From Coprenecus sp964640305 (GTDB taxonomy: Bacteria > Bacteroidota > Bacteroidia > Bacteroidales > UBA932), in contig CAZXFF010000001.1 in assembly GCA_964640305.1 (NCBI GenBank), positions 62,001-126,000 on the forward strand: a stretch of 64,000 nt of DNA, in the 5' to 3' direction. A model generated the notes under the pieces. The model saw only the letters and a program-made list of their open reading frames with translations. It was not told the DNA's origin and searched no databases. Of this stretch, positions 1-8,120 are shown piece after piece (the stretch's first letter is position 1; each line of letters starts with the position of its first letter). The position numbers were made by a program, and so were the translations under genes.

Positions 1-1
1 A

Positions 2-100
2 AAAGTCAAAGAGAAGAAAAGGGGAAACCTGAAAAGCCGTCTTGGAGGATTTGTGGGAGGATTCGGAGGATTGTTCGAAGAAGATGACAACGAAGCATAA
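2..100 (+). CDS. ftsA: FtsA C-terminal fragment (cell division, partial)
   Basis: Only the last 32 codons lie inside the window, entering at the left edge and ending at a TAA. The residues are lysine-rich, then glycine/phenylalanine repeats (GGFVGGFGGLF) and an acidic end (EEDDNEA). Position directly upstream of ftsZ and the basic, glycine-rich tail fit the C-terminus of FtsA, the actin-like protein that ties FtsZ filaments to the membrane through a terminal amphipathic segment. Twenty-four bases separate its stop from ftsZ. The family call rests mainly on gene order, since no actin-fold motif is visible here. Confidence 0.6.
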   Translation, partial: KVKEKKRGNLKSRLGGFVGGFGGLFEEDDNEA

Positions 101-124
101 CCAACAACTGAAATTTCAAACATC

Positions 125-1369
125 ATGATAGACAGTTCATACACACTGATACCGAACAACACTGAACAGAACAACGCCACCATCAAGGTCATCGGGGTAG
201 GCGGAGGGGGATGCAATGCCGTTACCCGCCTCTTCAAAAAGGGGATCAAGGACGTGGAACTGCTTATCTGCAATACCGACATGCAGGCTTTACGGAACTC
301 ACCGGTCCCGGAAAAGCTGCAGCTCGGGACAGCTCTGACCAGAGGGTTGGGAGCGGGATGCGATCCTGAAAAAGGCCGCAACGCTGCTCTGGAATCACTG
401 GAAGAGTTCAAGCAGATGATCGGGAAAAACATAGAAATGGTATTCATTACCGCCGGAATGGGCGGAGGCACAGGTACCGGAGCAGCTCCTGTTATTGCCA
501 AAACCATCAGGGAAATGGGCCTTCTTACAGTTGGGGTAATCACCTATCCTTTTCTTGACGAAGGCAGGGAAGCTCTTGAAAGGGCATACAACGGCATGCT
601 GGAGTTCAGTAAATACACAGATTCGATCCTTATCGTGGACAACCAGAAAATGTACGAGATGTACCCTGACAAGACTCTGGAAGAAGCATACTCGATGGCA
701 GACAATGTCCTTGATACGGCTGTACGCGGTATAACCAACATCATTGTCCAGGAAGGATTCGTGAATGTCGACATGAATGACCTGAAGACCGTAATGAAGA
801 ACAGCGGGATGGCTATAGCAAGCATCGGCAACGCAAAAGGGGAAAACCGTGCCATGGAGGCTGTAGAAAGTGCATTCAACTCTCCCCTTCTAAATGATTT
901 CGACCTTCGTACCGCAAGAAATCTGATAGTAAACATAACCTGCAGACAGAACGGGCTGACCATGGGAGAGCAACAGCAGATTATGGAATACGTGCACAAT
1001 TTCACAGGACAGGACATAGACAAGTCCAAGAAAGGTATCGTATATGACGAGAACATGGATCCTGACGAGGTGAGCGTAACGATAGTCGCCACAGGATTCA
1101 AGTTCCATCTCACACCTCCGACGAAACGGACTCCGAAAAGAAACGAAGAAGATATACTCGTGGTAAATTCCCAGGTTGAAGATAACGGCAATTCTATTAT
1201 TTTTGCAGCTCCTTTCCAGCAGACAGACTCTATCAGGCTTCAGGAGTTCAACCCGGCCTTCACTGCCATATACACGGCTGACTCCAAAGTCATAGACTTC
1301 GAGACAGAGCCTGCCCTCGTAAGAAGGGAAAGGCTGAAAAGGGAATTTGCTGAAAAAAACAAGGAATAA
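125..1369 (+). CDS. ftsZ: Cell division GTPase FtsZ
   Basis: FtsZ is the tubulin-like GTPase that polymerises into the division ring at midcell. The 414-aa product has the nucleotide-binding GVGGGGCNAV (residues 24-33) and the tubulin signature GGGTGTG (113-119). The polymerisation-loop region (NNIVQEGF-like, read as TNIIVQEGFVNVDMND) is also present. Beyond about residue 330 a divergent linker is followed by a charged tail ending KREFAEKNKE instead of the classic hydrophobic C-terminal peptide, as is common in the phylum. It follows the ftsA end on the same strand; gltX starts 16 bases after its stop, so a shared transcript is likely. Confidence 0.97.
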   Translation: MIDSSYTLIPNNTEQNNATIKVIGVGGGGCNAVTRLFKKGIKDVELLICNTDMQALRNSPVPEKLQLGTALTRGLGAGCDPEKGRNAALESLEEFKQMIGKNIEMVFITAGMGGGTGTGAAPVIAKTIREMGLLTVGVITYPFLDEGREALERAYNGMLEFSKYTDSILIVDNQKMYEMYPDKTLEEAYSMADNVLDTAVRGITNIIVQEGFVNVDMNDLKTVMKNSGMAIASIGNAKGENRAMEAVESAFNSPLLNDFDLRTARNLIVNITCRQNGLTMGEQQQIMEYVHNFTGQDIDKSKKGIVYDENMDPDEVSVTIVATGFKFHLTPPTKRTPKRNEEDILVVNSQVEDNGNSIIFAAPFQQTDSIRLQEFNPAFTAIYTADSKVIDFETEPALVRRERLKREFAEKNKE

Positions 1370-1385
1370 CAACACTATTTACAAA

Positions 1386-2966
1386 ATGAACGCAGACAGG
1401 AAAGTCAGGGTCAGATTCGCCCCCAGTCCTACGGGACCGCTCCATATCGGCGGAGTCAGGACCGCATTGTACAATTATTTATTTGCCAGACAGCATGGCG
1501 GTGATTTTATCCTCAGGATTGAAGACACCGACTCCCACAGATTCGTGCCGGGCGCAGAAGAATATATAATCCAGGCACTTGAATGGTGCGGGATATGCCC
1601 TGACGAAGGCGTTGATGAAAACGGGAATGTAGTTGAGGTGGCTTCGGAGCGCCATCCCCATGCCCCATACCGCCAGTCGCAGCGCAAGTCCATTTACAGG
1701 GAATATGCAGAACAGCTTGTAAAGAACGGGTATGCCTACTATGCATTCGACACTGCAGAAGAACTTGACAACTACAGAAAGGAATGTGAGCAGAAAGGAG
1801 AGACCTTTATTTACGGACATGCCAACAGGCAAAGATTCCGCAATTCACTTGTACTTGACGCAGCTGAAACAAAACAACTCCTGGACAGTACAAACCACTG
1901 GACAATCCGTTTCAAGAACCCGGCAGACAGGACAGTCCGCATGCATGACCTTATACGCGGAGACGTAGAAATAAACACCTCCATTCTGGACGACAAAGTG
2001 CTGTGGAAAGCATCTGACGAACTGCCTACATACCACCTTGCCAATATAGTGGACGATCACCTTATGGAAATAACCCATGTTATCCGTGGGGAAGAATGGC
2101 TGCCCTCACTGCCTCTCCACTACATGCTTTACGAAGCATTCGGGTGGCAGGACACCATGCCTGAGTTCGCCCACCTGTCCCTCCTGCTAAAACCTGACGG
2201 GAAAGGCAAGCTCAGCAAGCGGGACGGAGACCGTTTGGGATTTCCCGTATTCCCTTTACGATGGATTTCCCCCACAGGGGAAGTATCCAGAGGATACCGG
2301 GAAGACGGCTATTATGCAGAGGCATTTGTAAATCTTATTGCAATGCTTGGATGGAATCCAGGTACTGAGCAGGAACTTTTCAGCATGGATGAACTGATAA
2401 AGGCATTCTCCATCGACAGGGTCGTCAAATCAGGTGCCAGGTTCAATGCCGAAAAAGCAAAATGGTTCAATCAGGAATACCTCAGGAAACGTACTGAAGA
2501 TCAGCTCACCGACGAATTTATTCCTTTTATCGAAGAACACGGCATAAAATGCGGAGGGACCGAAGGCTTCCGCAGGGAATATATCAGAAAAGTGGTCGCA
2601 CTTATCAAGGAAAGGGCCCACTTCGTTTCAGAGTTCTGGGATCTGTCGGATTTCTTCTTCGTTGCCCCATCTGCATATGACAAAGCGACTGCCGCCAAAT
2701 TCTGGAAGCCTGAAACCGTACCACACATCCAGGAAATAGCGAAAGGACTGCAGAACCTTGGGGAATTCTCGAAAGAAGAGGTGGAAAACTACCTGCACGG
2801 ATATATCCATGACAACGGACTGGGCATGGGAAAAATAATGAACGCCCTGCGCCTGGCCATCGTCGGTGCATCCAAAGGACCTGGTGTCGCCGACATCATG
2901 TCCGTTATAGGAAAAGAAGAGACAGTAAAGCGTCTGAATGCAGCAATAGATAATATAGTGCTTTGA
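1386..2966 (+). CDS. gltX: Glutamyl-tRNA synthetase
   Basis: Class I aminoacyl-tRNA synthetase that charges tRNA-Glu (and possibly tRNA-Gln where the amidotransferase route is used). The 526-aa product begins MNADRKVRVRFAPSPTG; the HIGH-type motif is PLHIGG and the KMSKS-type loop is KLSKRDG. An upstream in-frame ATG at 1347 lies inside ftsZ and would add 13 residues that do not match the family, so 1386 is preferred. An insertion-like segment after the KLSKRDG loop (PVFPLRWISPTGEVSRGYR) is typical of the Bacteroidota form. The stop codon lies within a palindrome shared with convergent queA. Confidence 0.96.
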   Translation: MNADRKVRVRFAPSPTGPLHIGGVRTALYNYLFARQHGGDFILRIEDTDSHRFVPGAEEYIIQALEWCGICPDEGVDENGNVVEVASERHPHAPYRQSQRKSIYREYAEQLVKNGYAYYAFDTAEELDNYRKECEQKGETFIYGHANRQRFRNSLVLDAAETKQLLDSTNHWTIRFKNPADRTVRMHDLIRGDVEINTSILDDKVLWKASDELPTYHLANIVDDHLMEITHVIRGEEWLPSLPLHYMLYEAFGWQDTMPEFAHLSLLLKPDGKGKLSKRDGDRLGFPVFPLRWISPTGEVSRGYREDGYYAEAFVNLIAMLGWNPGTEQELFSMDELIKAFSIDRVVKSGARFNAEKAKWFNQEYLRKRTEDQLTDEFIPFIEEHGIKCGGTEGFRREYIRKVVALIKERAHFVSEFWDLSDFFFVAPSAYDKATAAKFWKPETVPHIQEIAKGLQNLGEFSKEEVENYLHGYIHDNGLGMGKIMNALRLAIVGASKGPGVADIMSVIGKEETVKRLNAAIDNIVL

Positions 2967-2982
2967 TCCGCACTATATTATC
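2949..2982. terminator. Perfect 13-bp palindrome over the stops of gltX and queA
   Basis: Arms at 2949-2961 and 2970-2982 (GATAATATAGTGC and its exact complement) enclose the 8-nt loop TTTGATCC. The left arm encodes the last residues of GltX and the right arm the last residues of QueA, with both stop codons inside the structure. No U-run follows on either strand, so a bidirectional terminator or a mRNA 3'-end stabiliser is inferred, not shown. Confidence 0.6.
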
Positions 2983-4088
2983 AGCATTGCATCTCCATAG
3001 ATACCGAATTTGTAACCGTTCTTGAGGGCTTCGTCGTAAGCCCTCATTACGTTTTCATAACCCCCGAAAGCCGCTGCCGACATGAGCATGGTGGAATTGG
3101 GCAAATGGAAATTGGTCACCAGTGCATCCGGGATACTGTATGTATAAGGAGGGAATATGAATTTGTTCGTCCATCCGTCAAATGCCTTGAGCTGTTTAGT
3201 CGTAGTTACAGGGGTCTCGATGGCACGGGCTACGGTCGCCCCTATGGCAAACACCTTGTTGCCACGGGCCTTCGTAGCATTGACGACCTCTGCCGTCTCT
3301 TCCGGAATATACACTTTCTCGGAATCTATCTTGTGTTTCGAAAGATCCTCGACATCCACATTGCGGAAATGGCCCAACCCCATGTGCAAAGTAATGTACC
3401 TTGCTTCTACTCCCTTGATCTCCATCCTCTTGAAGACCTCCCTGCTGAAATGGAGACCGGCGGCCGGTGTAGCTACTGCACCCTCTTCAGCCGCATATAT
3501 TGTCTGGAAACGTTCCACATCTGAAGGTTCCGAGAAAATAAACGGACCTTTATACTTGGGAGAAGGCAATCCGTCGCGCTCACGCATTGCCTTGCGGGCG
3601 ATATACACATATTCGGGAACCGGAATCTCCCCCATCGAATACAATGTGGTCTTGAACTCCTCATAAGGTCCGTCAAAAAGGAACCTGAGTGTACGCCCTC
3701 TGGAAGTCGTATTGTCTATTACTTCAGCCACCAGGGAATCATTCTCCCCGAAATACAGCTTATTGCCGATCCTGATCTTTCTGGCAGGATCGACAAGCAC
3801 ATCCCAGAGACGCTGTTCCCGGTTCAGTTCCCGAAGCAGGAACACAACGATTTCCGCCCCGGTCTTCTCCTTGTTCCCTTTAAGTCTTGCAGGAAAGACC
3901 TTGGTATCATTGAAAACAAACAGATCCCCTTCTGAAGCATAATTGATTATTTCCTTGAATATTCTGTGTTCTATCTTGCCGGTGTCCTTATGAAGCACCA
4001 GCATCCTGGATTCGTCCCTGTATTCCGCAGGATAAGGAGCAATGTCCTTCTGAATATCCAGATCAAAGCTAAATTGTGAGAGTTTCAT
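2973..4088 (-). CDS. queA: S-adenosylmethionine:tRNA ribosyltransferase-isomerase
   Basis: QueA transfers and isomerises the ribosyl part of SAM onto preQ1-modified tRNA to make epoxyqueuosine, in the cytoplasm. The start at 4088 gives the canonical MKLSQFSFDLDIQKDIA opening; an upstream ATG at 4115 would add nine unrelated residues. Family motifs include FNDTKVFPARL, AAGLHFS, TLHMGLGHFRNV and the C-terminal NFHLPNSTMLMSA. Length is 371 aa, slightly longer than the roughly 350-aa enterobacterial form. It is the last gene of rpiB-truB-queA and its stop lies in the palindrome shared with gltX. Confidence 0.95.
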   Translation of the reverse strand: MKLSQFSFDLDIQKDIAPYPAEYRDESRMLVLHKDTGKIEHRIFKEIINYASEGDLFVFNDTKVFPARLKGNKEKTGAEIVVFLLRELNREQRLWDVLVDPARKIRIGNKLYFGENDSLVAEVIDNTTSRGRTLRFLFDGPYEEFKTTLYSMGEIPVPEYVYIARKAMRERDGLPSPKYKGPFIFSEPSDVERFQTIYAAEEGAVATPAAGLHFSREVFKRMEIKGVEARYITLHMGLGHFRNVDVEDLSKHKIDSEKVYIPEETAEVVNATKARGNKVFAIGATVARAIETPVTTTKQLKAFDGWTNKFIFPPYTYSIPDALVTNFHLPNSTMLMSAAAFGGYENVMRAYDEALKNGYKFGIYGDAMLII

Positions 4089-4125
4089 ACTAAAAAGTAT
4101 ACGCACAAAGCGCAAAAAAGTTTCA

Positions 4126-4878
4126 CTACCTGACTAAAATACTTTCTATTTCCTCCATTGTCAAGGCATTACCGATGCTGAAGCCACCCGAAGCAGTCCT
4201 GCACAAACCTGTCAGATATGCCCCGCTACCCACAGCCACCCCGATGTCTCTGGCAAACGAACGGATATATGTTCCTTTGCTGCATGCTATCCTGACCATT
4301 GAAACCGGAAGTTCAAAAGAAAGAAGTTCCGTATCGTATACTGTGATCCTTGAAGGCTTGAGTTCTACCTCAATGCCCTGCCTGGCCTGCTCATAAGCCC
4401 TGACTCCATCCACATATTTTGCAGAAAACACAGGAGGCATCTGGTCCTGTTCCCCTTTCATGGATGCAAGAGCGGATTCTAAGGTCTCCCTGGTAATATG
4501 TTCAAAGGGATAATGGGCATCCACCTCTTTCTCCTTGTCAAAGGATGGGGTCGTTGCCCCGAATGTTATCTCGGCAATATACTCCTTTCTCTCAGCCTGC
4601 AGGGACTCCGCCGCCTTGGTCGCCTTCCCTATACATAGCAGCAGGATTCCGGTTGCAAGAGGATCCAGAGTACCTGCATGCCCCACCTTGAGATTCCTTA
4701 ACCCGAACTTGCGCTGTAGGGCGAATTTTATCTTGCGGACCACATCGGCCGAAGTCCAGCCGTAGGGTTTGTCAACGACCATCACAAAACCTCCGGGATA
4801 ATCCTCCATATTGCCCAAAGAACTGTCCCGGAAGCTTCTGTCTATAATCCTGTATCCTTCCATCCGGATTATCTGCAA
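4126..4878 (-). CDS. truB: tRNA pseudouridine-55 synthase
   Basis: TruB isomerises U55 in the T-loop of tRNAs. The 250-aa product carries the catalytic motif GHAGTLDPLATG with the nucleophile Asp72, the N-terminal DKPYGWTSADVV segment and the later KGTYIRSFARDIG motif. Length is short because no PUA domain follows the catalytic domain, as is frequent in this phylum. The start at 4878 overlaps the end of rpiB by 10 bases; an alternative ATG at 4863 would remove five residues and the overlap. It lies between rpiB and queA on one strand, giving a likely tRNA-modification operon. Confidence 0.95.
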   Translation of the reverse strand: MQIIRMEGYRIIDRSFRDSSLGNMEDYPGGFVMVVDKPYGWTSADVVRKIKFALQRKFGLRNLKVGHAGTLDPLATGILLLCIGKATKAAESLQAERKEYIAEITFGATTPSFDKEKEVDAHYPFEHITRETLESALASMKGEQDQMPPVFSAKYVDGVRAYEQARQGIEVELKPSRITVYDTELLSFELPVSMVRIACSKGTYIRSFARDIGVAVGSGAYLTGLCRTASGGFSIGNALTMEEIESILVR

Positions 4879-5297
4879 GGTATCTTTTCCACCCTGCGCT
4901 GATGGCGTCCTCCCTCAAACGATGCGTTCAGGTATGCAAGCACGATCTTTTCGGCTTGCTCTTCTGAAATAAAACGGGCAGGAAGCGACAGGACATTCGC
5001 ATTGTTATGCTGTTTGGCGAGACTTGCCAGCTCTTCATTCCAGCACAAAGCCGCACGGATTCCCTGATGTTTGTTAAGGGTCATGCTGATTCCGTTTCCT
5101 GAACCGCAAAGTGCAATTCCGAATTCCGACTCACCCTTCTCTACGCTTTGGGCCAGAGGATGGGCAACGTCAGGATAATCCATACTTTCCGGAGAATCTG
5201 TTCCGAAATCCTTCAGTGTATAACCTTTTGCCGACAGAAATGCCTTAAGATGCTCTTTCATCTGATATCCGGCATGGTCTGATGCTATTCCGATCAT
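4869..5297 (-). CDS. rpiB: Ribose-5-phosphate isomerase B
   Basis: RpiB interconverts ribose 5-phosphate and ribulose 5-phosphate in the pentose phosphate pathway. The 142-aa product opens MIGIASDHAGYQMKEHL, with the substrate-binding Asp7-His8 pair, followed by the catalytic cysteine in LCGSGNG (Cys64) and the KQHNNANVLSLPAR segment. It is the first gene of the minus-strand set rpiB-truB-queA and diverges from galE, separated by a 113-bp promoter region. The downstream end overlaps the truB start, suggesting translational coupling. Confidence 0.93.
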   Translation of the reverse strand: MIGIASDHAGYQMKEHLKAFLSAKGYTLKDFGTDSPESMDYPDVAHPLAQSVEKGESEFGIALCGSGNGISMTLNKHQGIRAALCWNEELASLAKQHNNANVLSLPARFISEEQAEKIVLAYLNASFEGGRHQRRVEKIPCR

Positions 5298-5378
5298 TGT
5301 TTTTTTGATTTAAAAGTTAGCGATATCAAATTCAGGGGCAAATTTAGGAAATTAGTTCCATTTTTTGTTTTTTTATAA

Positions 5379-5386
5379 TATATTTG
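5379..5386 (+). promoter_or_regulatory. Minus-7 box upstream of galE
   Basis: TATATTTG matches the Bacteroidota TAnnTTTG minus-7 box 24 bp before the galE ATG. No TTTG lies at the usual 18-20 bp distance (the nearest is 11 bp away), so only half of the promoter is convincing. Confidence 0.45.
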
Positions 5387-5410
5387 CTGAATACATACAC
5401 ATATATTATA

Positions 5411-6454
5411 ATGAACACTAGAGGCAGAATTCTTGTAACTGGTGCAGCCGGCTATATCGGGTCACATACCATTGTAGAACTTGTGGAAGCCGGCTACGAA
5501 GTTGTCGGTGTGGACAATTTTTCAAACTCATCACCCGAAGCCATCGGAGGCATTGAGGCAATCATAGGGAAAAAACTTGATTTCATGGAGCTTGACTGTT
5601 CAGACAAGAACAGTTTCTCCAAAGTGTTCCAATCCTATCCTGATATTGTTGCCACAATACATTTTGCCGCAAGCAAGGCCGTAGGGGAAAGTGTCGAGAA
5701 ACCCCTGATGTATTTTGAAAACAATCTCCGTTCTCTCATGAACCTCATAGACTTCTCAATAAGTGACGGGAAACAGAGATGTATTGTATTCTCGTCGTCA
5801 TGTACAGTCTACGGAGAGCCATCTCCTGAAAATCTGCCTATCGGTGAAGACGCCCCCGTCAAACCCGCCACATCCCCATACGGAAGGACAAAGCAAATGT
5901 GCGAAGAGATTCTCCGGGACTGCGTCCATGCATACGGCAACCTCAAAGTCACAGCTCTCCGGTATTTCAATCCGATAGGAGCCCATCCCTCTGCACTGAT
6001 CGGTGAGATGCCGATCGGAGTTCCGCAGAATCTGGTACCGTACATAACCCAGACTGCAGCAGGCATAAGGGACGAACTGAAGATATGGGGGAATGACTAC
6101 GATACCCCTGACGGCACATGCATACGGGACTACATATATGTATGCGATCTGGCAAAAGCCCACGTGGCAGCAGTTGACAGGATGCTTGGAAACGGAAATC
6201 CGGAACGTTTTGAGATATTCAATCTCGGCACAGGCAAAGGTCTGTCCGTACTGGAACTCGTCCGCCACTTCATGTCCGCCACCGGAGTCAAACTGCCTTA
6301 CAGATTTGCAGAACGCAGGCCCGGAGACATAGTCAAGGTATGGGCAAACCCCGAAAAGGCCAACAGTATTCTGCACTGGAAAGCAGACACTGACATAGAC
6401 GACGTCCTGCGTTCCGCATGGAAATGGGAGAAAAAAGTCAGAAACATTGAATAA
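5411..6454 (+). CDS. galE: UDP-glucose 4-epimerase
   Basis: GalE interconverts UDP-glucose and UDP-galactose, feeding galactose use and surface polysaccharide synthesis. The 347-aa product has the NAD-binding TGAAGYIGSHT motif near the N-terminus and the short-chain dehydrogenase catalytic pair in SPYGRTK (Tyr and Lys). Further family segments are LRYFNPIGAHPS and NLGTGKGLSVLEL. The ATG at 5411 gives MNTRGRILVTGAAGY; the frame extends upstream only through a TTG at 5384 that lies in the minus-7 box. A sigma-factor-like gene begins 3 bases after its stop, implying one transcript. Confidence 0.95.
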   Translation: MNTRGRILVTGAAGYIGSHTIVELVEAGYEVVGVDNFSNSSPEAIGGIEAIIGKKLDFMELDCSDKNSFSKVFQSYPDIVATIHFAASKAVGESVEKPLMYFENNLRSLMNLIDFSISDGKQRCIVFSSSCTVYGEPSPENLPIGEDAPVKPATSPYGRTKQMCEEILRDCVHAYGNLKVTALRYFNPIGAHPSALIGEMPIGVPQNLVPYITQTAAGIRDELKIWGNDYDTPDGTCIRDYIYVCDLAKAHVAAVDRMLGNGNPERFEIFNLGTGKGLSVLELVRHFMSATGVKLPYRFAERRPGDIVKVWANPEKANSILHWKADTDIDDVLRSAWKWEKKVRNIE

Positions 6455-6457
6455 CCG

Positions 6458-7624
6458 ATGGACAGCCGTCTCCACAGCGACATATCGGAAATCCTGACCA
6501 GGGAAAACGAACGGTTCCATCTGGTAAAGCTCGGTTTTATAAGGAGGATCGAAGACGACATATCCTACTACGCCGAGCATTTTCCCCCGAAAGACGGAGA
6601 AAGCTTCGCTGAATGGAAACACCGTACCCTGAAGGAATATTACAGGGAGAAAGGCTTCGGAAGGTTCTGCCGCGAAAACATCAACAATCCACTTTTCGAG
6701 CAGCTGGTCCATTCCATCATGAAACGTGCTGCCGACAAGGCATTCAGGTCTTCCGAAAGAAGCCAGACAGACTACTACCTCGCCCCTGACGGAGATACCG
6801 TTTCGTACCTTGTTCCCCAAAGGCTTTTCGACGAACTCTACGCAACAAACTTCTCGAACATACTTGCCTTCGGCAATTCAGGGGAACTCAACGACTTCTG
6901 CAATGGCATCATAAAGGAGAACATGCCGACAGACGAAAGCCGGATCATCAGCAGCATGAAAGACAACGACCAGTCATACTGGGGAAAATTTTTCACAAAG
7001 CTGAAACCGATTGCTTCAGCCTTCTGCTATCAGATGTCCGGAGTCTATGGCGAGAACAACATCCACGACATATGGAGCGATACTTGCGTCATAGTAAACA
7101 GGGCACTTGTCGACGGCAAGATGTCAGAACCGGTAGATGCAAAAGCCATAATATCATATTCAGTAGGTATCCTGAAGAACAAGAACAGGGAGATTTCCAG
7201 AAAAAGGGCCACAGCTCCGGAAGACATCGACGCCCTACAGTACAGACTTACAGCAGAGGATGAAGAAAAGTTTTTCAACAATCCTGTGACAGTTCCCGGA
7301 AATTTCATGTCACATTCCGGAAATCTGTCCAATTACATCGACTTGACTGACAAAGACTCTGTCAACGGTTACTTCATTGTCATCCTGTACAACAAGGAAC
7401 ACCCATTGCACCACATTCTGACAAAAGGGCTTGAAGACAAAGTCGAGAAAATGTTCGAGCATTATATTGACGGATTGTCCTATGAAGAAATAGTCGAAAA
7501 GCATATGGGCAAGAAAAGCGGTAAGGAACTTGTGAAACAATGTGCTCAGTTAAGACAGGAAATAAAGCGGCTTAAAGGGAAATTACTGGAAAGATACGAC
7601 AAAATACTACAGGACAGTAGATGA
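6458..7624 (+). CDS. Divergent sigma-70-family (ECF-like) factor with long N-terminal extension
   Basis: I read this 388-aa protein as a probable extracytoplasmic-function-type sigma factor, but the match is weak. Roughly residues 165-225 (SYWGKFFTKLKPIASAFC...IHDIWSDTCVIVNRAL) resemble sigma region 2, followed by an ILKNKNREISRKR segment like region 2.4. Near the C-terminus, YIDGLSYEEIVEKHMGKKS and a basic helix fit a region-4 helix-turn-helix. The first 165 residues are highly charged and unrecognised, far longer than in ordinary ECF factors (about 170-200 aa in total). Its stop overlaps the start of a zinc-finger membrane protein of anti-sigma type, which is the strongest support. Confidence 0.6.
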   Translation: MDSRLHSDISEILTRENERFHLVKLGFIRRIEDDISYYAEHFPPKDGESFAEWKHRTLKEYYREKGFGRFCRENINNPLFEQLVHSIMKRAADKAFRSSERSQTDYYLAPDGDTVSYLVPQRLFDELYATNFSNILAFGNSGELNDFCNGIIKENMPTDESRIISSMKDNDQSYWGKFFTKLKPIASAFCYQMSGVYGENNIHDIWSDTCVIVNRALVDGKMSEPVDAKAIISYSVGILKNKNREISRKRATAPEDIDALQYRLTAEDEEKFFNNPVTVPGNFMSHSGNLSNYIDLTDKDSVNGYFIVILYNKEHPLHHILTKGLEDKVEKMFEHYIDGLSYEEIVEKHMGKKSGKELVKQCAQLRQEIKRLKGKLLERYDKILQDSR

Positions 7625-8040
7625 GTGAAAAGCATTTAAATATTGAAACCATTGCAGATTATTATCTGAACAGGCTCGAATATGACCAGGAGACAAAAGT
7701 CCAGGAGCATCTGCGCCAGTGTCCTTCCTGCAGAAAAAAGCTGGAAGACATGAGGAATCTGCACAATGCTTTCTACGAAGAGCCTGCTGAAATACAGATT
7801 TCCGTCTTCAGGAAAATCATCAGTTCCACCTGGACAAAAGCTGCTGCATCAGTAGTTGTCATACTAGGTGCCGGCTTCCTTATCTATCAAGGTATTGTCA
7901 CACGTAACAGCAGCAGGGAACAGTTCATGATCAATTCAGGAATGAATAATGTGGAGAACCAGGTATTCGCAATAGACTCCTTCGACAAAGAGGATTCCAT
8001 GTATTACCATGAAAAATACGGAGAGGATTTCGGCAAATAG
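7621..8040 (+). CDS. Putative zinc-finger anti-sigma factor, single-pass membrane protein
   Basis: The 139-aa product starts with a zf-HC2/ZAS-like domain: a helix with EHLRQCPSCRKKLEDM supplies the HxxxCxxC zinc ligands, as in anti-sigma factors that mask ECF sigma factors. One membrane segment (about residues 74-92, ASVVVILGAGFLIYQGIV) precedes a short periplasmic tail rich in acidic residues. The ATG overlaps the upstream stop (ATGA), so it is probably translated with the sigma-like protein. A strong hairpin follows 35 bases after the stop. The periplasmic part is too short (about 45 aa) to hold a known sensor domain, so the signal sensed is unknown. Confidence 0.75.
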   Translation: MSEKHLNIETIADYYLNRLEYDQETKVQEHLRQCPSCRKKLEDMRNLHNAFYEEPAEIQISVFRKIISSTWTKAAASVVVILGAGFLIYQGIVTRNSSREQFMINSGMNNVENQVFAIDSFDKEDSMYYHEKYGEDFGK

Positions 8041-8075
8041 ACTGTCTGGCCGGCTTAGAATTTATTGAAAGATTT

Positions 8076-8105
8076 AAAAACAGGTATTTTTTTACCTGTT
8101 TTTTT
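8076..8105 (+). terminator. Rho-independent terminator after the anti-sigma gene
   Basis: The arms AAAAACAGGTA and TACCTGTTTTT enclose a T-rich loop, and the right arm runs into a seven-T stretch. It lies between the anti-sigma-like gene and dprA and closes the galE-sigma-anti-sigma unit. The complementary A-run on the other side would allow some bidirectional action, but no gene runs towards it. Confidence 0.8.
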
Positions 8106-8120
8106 ATTTCCCGGAAAAGA

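Noticed and set aside
544..1191. A 215-codon minus-strand open frame inside ftsZ
   Set aside because: It is the antisense shadow of an unmistakable FtsZ coding sequence.
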